This document shows positions 61,845 to 64,000 of a stretch of 64,000 nucleotides of DNA, piece by piece. The DNA comes from Diploptera punctata. Taxonomy: Eukaryota; Arthropoda; Insecta; Blattodea; Blaberidae. The stretch's first letter is position 1, and every line of letters starts with the position of its first letter. The notes beneath the pieces are model-generated. The model was given only the letters and a program-made list of their open reading frames with translations, ran no database searches and was not told the DNA's origin. Made by a program: the position numbers and the translations under genes. Location of the stretch: assembly GCA_030220185.1 (NCBI GenBank), contig JASPKZ010003419.1, forward strand, positions 28,501 to 92,500, read 5' to 3'.

Positions 61845-62475
61845 CCATTTTGTCGGTCCATCCAATCTCCTGGTTGTAGATGTTTCTCCTTAATGTATAA
61901 ACATATTCCCTAACTCCATGAGGTTTTAGGTCTTCCTCTGCCTCGTCTTCCCTCAGGTTTCCATTCCAAAACAGATTTTGGTAGTCGATCCTCTTCCATT
62001 CGCTGGACATGTCCGTACCATCTTAATTGCGATATATGCATAAACCCCCATGTGGTGCCGGGTTGTAGAATAGCACCATAGGACCTCCCCCCTGTCGTAA
62101 AAGGCAAGTAACAGGAGCAGCAAGCCGCTGTCCTTAACCAAATATCCTTTCATTTCATAACCTTCCTGAACCCCTGAGGACTGAGTAGCTCCTGTTACCT
62201 TTCCTCAATTATCCATCTTATACAAATACCTGCTGCTGGAGGTGCATCAATGGCTGGGTAGATGTACTAATAAATACCTGGATATAAGACAACAGCCACC
62301 TGACCAGCAGCCAAGACCTTTGGGAATTGGTTCGGACGAAGCCTGGCGCCCTCAAATAAGGCAATTTCAGCTAGGATATGGAACCCCAACAGAATACTTC
62401 CTGGTCCTCCAGGTTGGGGGTTAGGCATGCGGCTGACGACCCACCTGTTAAACCGTCTTGTTAGGAACCCAAATA
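61845..62475 (-). mobile_element. Non-LTR element fragments
   Basis: Minus strand at 61910-62050 reads [20 protein letters not shown] then [15 protein letters not shown], an RT-tail. 62230-62475 shares the 'caggttgggggttaggc' block with 34890, a 5' region of another LINE. Confidence 0.7.
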
Positions 62476-62542
62476 AGGAGGAGGCGAGGGTCCTTACTGG
62501 GTTGTAGTGCCATTTAATAAGATATATAGACATATGCTACAA

Positions 62543-63302
62543 CAGGCGTGTCCAACCTTTTTGGAAAAGGGCCACTGTTGTTAAGATGAATTGATTTACG
62601 GGCCACATGATCCGATTTTTTTACCGTATTAAATAGGATCTAAGATAAACCAATTAATTCAAATATAAAATAGCTAATATGTTGTGATGTTATTGTTATT
62701 AAAATAATATTCATATAATAGTTAAATATTTTAAAAATTAAATTAAATATATATTTTTTCATTATAATCTAATTCTAAGATCTAAATAGAACGATGTTGT
62801 CTTGCCGTTACACTTAGAATCCACAATTAACACTTATTAAAATCAATGAATTAATTATATTCTTCAAACCTCTCACCAACACTGACGCTACAACGTGAGC
62901 GAACAACTGCAAACTGGAAACTAACTTGAAATGAACAAAATGTAACAATAATAAAACATCTGACACACACTCACCTTTGAAAGTAGTAACCACGCGGTCA
63001 ACAATGTACGGAGACTTCAAAGCGATTGCACGGTAGGTAGGATCATAAATAAAAATGTGGGCTGGTCGTTTCTTAAGTCGGGTGTGATTTCTCCATGTTT
63101 TGAGTAAGATATGAGTAGGATGAACTTTCGCAAACACATGTGTTGGAAACAGAAAAAGTTTTGCTATTTCAAGTTTATCTTATACCAAATACAATTACTT
63201 ATTTCATAAATTATATTAGATTATAACTTACAAATATCAATGCGGGCCGAATGCGACGTGATAGAGCAAATATCATTGCGGGCCGCAGGTTGGACACACC
63301 TG
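62543..63302. mobile_element. hAT-like non-autonomous transposon
   Basis: Ends CAGGCGTGTCCAACCT and, reversed, CAGGTGTGTCCAACCT. Flanks tgctacaa / tgctagat fit an 8-bp TSD with two changes. 'gggccac' and 'cgggccgc' near the ends are typical of one hAT group. No transposase frame. Confidence 0.78.
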
Positions 63303-63488
63303 TGCTAGATTATACATATGTTCTTTATTTGAAGTTTTAGAGGGAGCACTGCATTTTCTGACACGCTCAAAGGTAAAACTATTATTCGACCAGTAAAAAT
63401 GCAGTCATACATCTGGTTTGTTTACATTACAACAACTGGAACTAAGCTTGGAAGACGTATAACAAAACAAATATGATATTAGTTACAT

Positions 63489-64000
63489 ATAACTAACTAA
63501 CTCACTGGCTCAATCGAACCAGTAGGTTCATGGCCGCGCTGACATAAGCTCTCCATACACCCCTATCCTGAGCTACTGTTTTCCAATTATCCCCTGTTTA
63601 ACCTACTTCCCTAAAATCATGGATAATGCTATTCTCCCATCTCATTCTTGGTTTAGCAACTGGGCATTTTCCCTCTGGTTTTCCTGCAAATCACCTCTTT
63701 CATACCCCATACGTGCCACATGTCCTGCCCATCGCAATCTATGAGACTTAATTGTTTTTATTATACGTATCTGGCTTCCTATACATATCACGTAATCTTC
63801 TCCATTCACCTGTCCGTTTATCTCTTTTTCATCCTAAAATGTTCCTAAGAATTCCATTCTCAAATACTAGCAATCTTCTTTCCTCCCTTAAAGAAAGAGT
63901 CAATGTTTCGCATCCATATAATATAACTGGTAGAATAACAGTTTTATACATTTTCAGTTTAACGTTTTTTTGAAAGGAGTTGGGACGTGAAGAGTCCCTG
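63489..64000 (-). mobile_element. LINE-A 3' fragment running off the window
   Basis: Tail 'actaactcactggctcaatc' at left; minus sequence covers the 3' end through the 'ggtagaataacagttttata' block. Continues beyond 64000. Confidence 0.86.

Overview
The window looks like a stretch of a large, repeat-rich insect nuclear genome. Two genes broken into short exons by kilobase introns, AT-rich DNA, and dense non-LTR, Penelope-like, hAT, piggyBac-like and tRNA-derived SINE debris all point that way. The mix resembles a cockroach or termite, but that placement is an inference. I see no bacterial-type genes, CRISPR array, rRNA gene or convincing functional tRNA gene.

Two host genes can be read, both on the minus strand. 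(1) An AKAP7-like 2H phosphoesterase, seven coding exons between 21831 and 1080. Every junction has AG/GT sites and matching phase, giving a 367-codon frame with two HxT motifs and an unexpected hydrophobic C-terminal tail. (2) The pyruvate dehydrogenase E1 alpha subunit, six coding exons between 56426 and 38829. It keeps the thiamine diphosphate motif and three regulatory serines. Its last exon carries uncompensated indels, so the frame as given stops early.

Most of the rest is transposable-element debris. At least two non-LTR lineages (called LINE-A and LINE-B here) are present only as 3' reverse-transcriptase tails. A third lineage ends in an RNase H domain, and a fourth has a CR1/L2-like C-terminus. 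About seven tRNA-derived SINE families occur, several with clean target-site duplications (TSDs). DNA transposons include two hAT-like elements with TIRs, a piggyBac-like element between TTAA sites, a second TTAA-flanked family, and a pogo/Tigger-like remnant.

The most striking system is a set of Penelope-like retroelement (PLE) remnants, many arranged as inverted-repeat foldbacks. They carry GIY-YIG endonuclease fragments and more than twenty hammerhead-ribozyme-like motifs. The motifs share one layout: core CUGANGA, a hairpin stem II, GAA, a short self-complementary stem III beginning with A and ending with U, a cleavage base, and stem I. Stem II and stem III sequences differ between subfamilies while pairing is kept. 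In several subfamilies the core reads UUGANAA, a paired C3-to-U and G8-to-A change that would keep the known 3-8 tertiary base pair.

Layout: 1-22 kb is the AKAP7-like gene with PLE/SINE-filled introns. 22-38.7 kb is intergenic DNA made of transposon fragments. 38.8-56.5 kb is the E1 alpha gene with its introns. 56.5-64 kb is intergenic LINE/SINE sequence, microsatellites, a tRNA-like foldback and a hAT element. All coordinates come from reading by eye; outer limits of repeats are approximate unless a TSD or TIR is stated.
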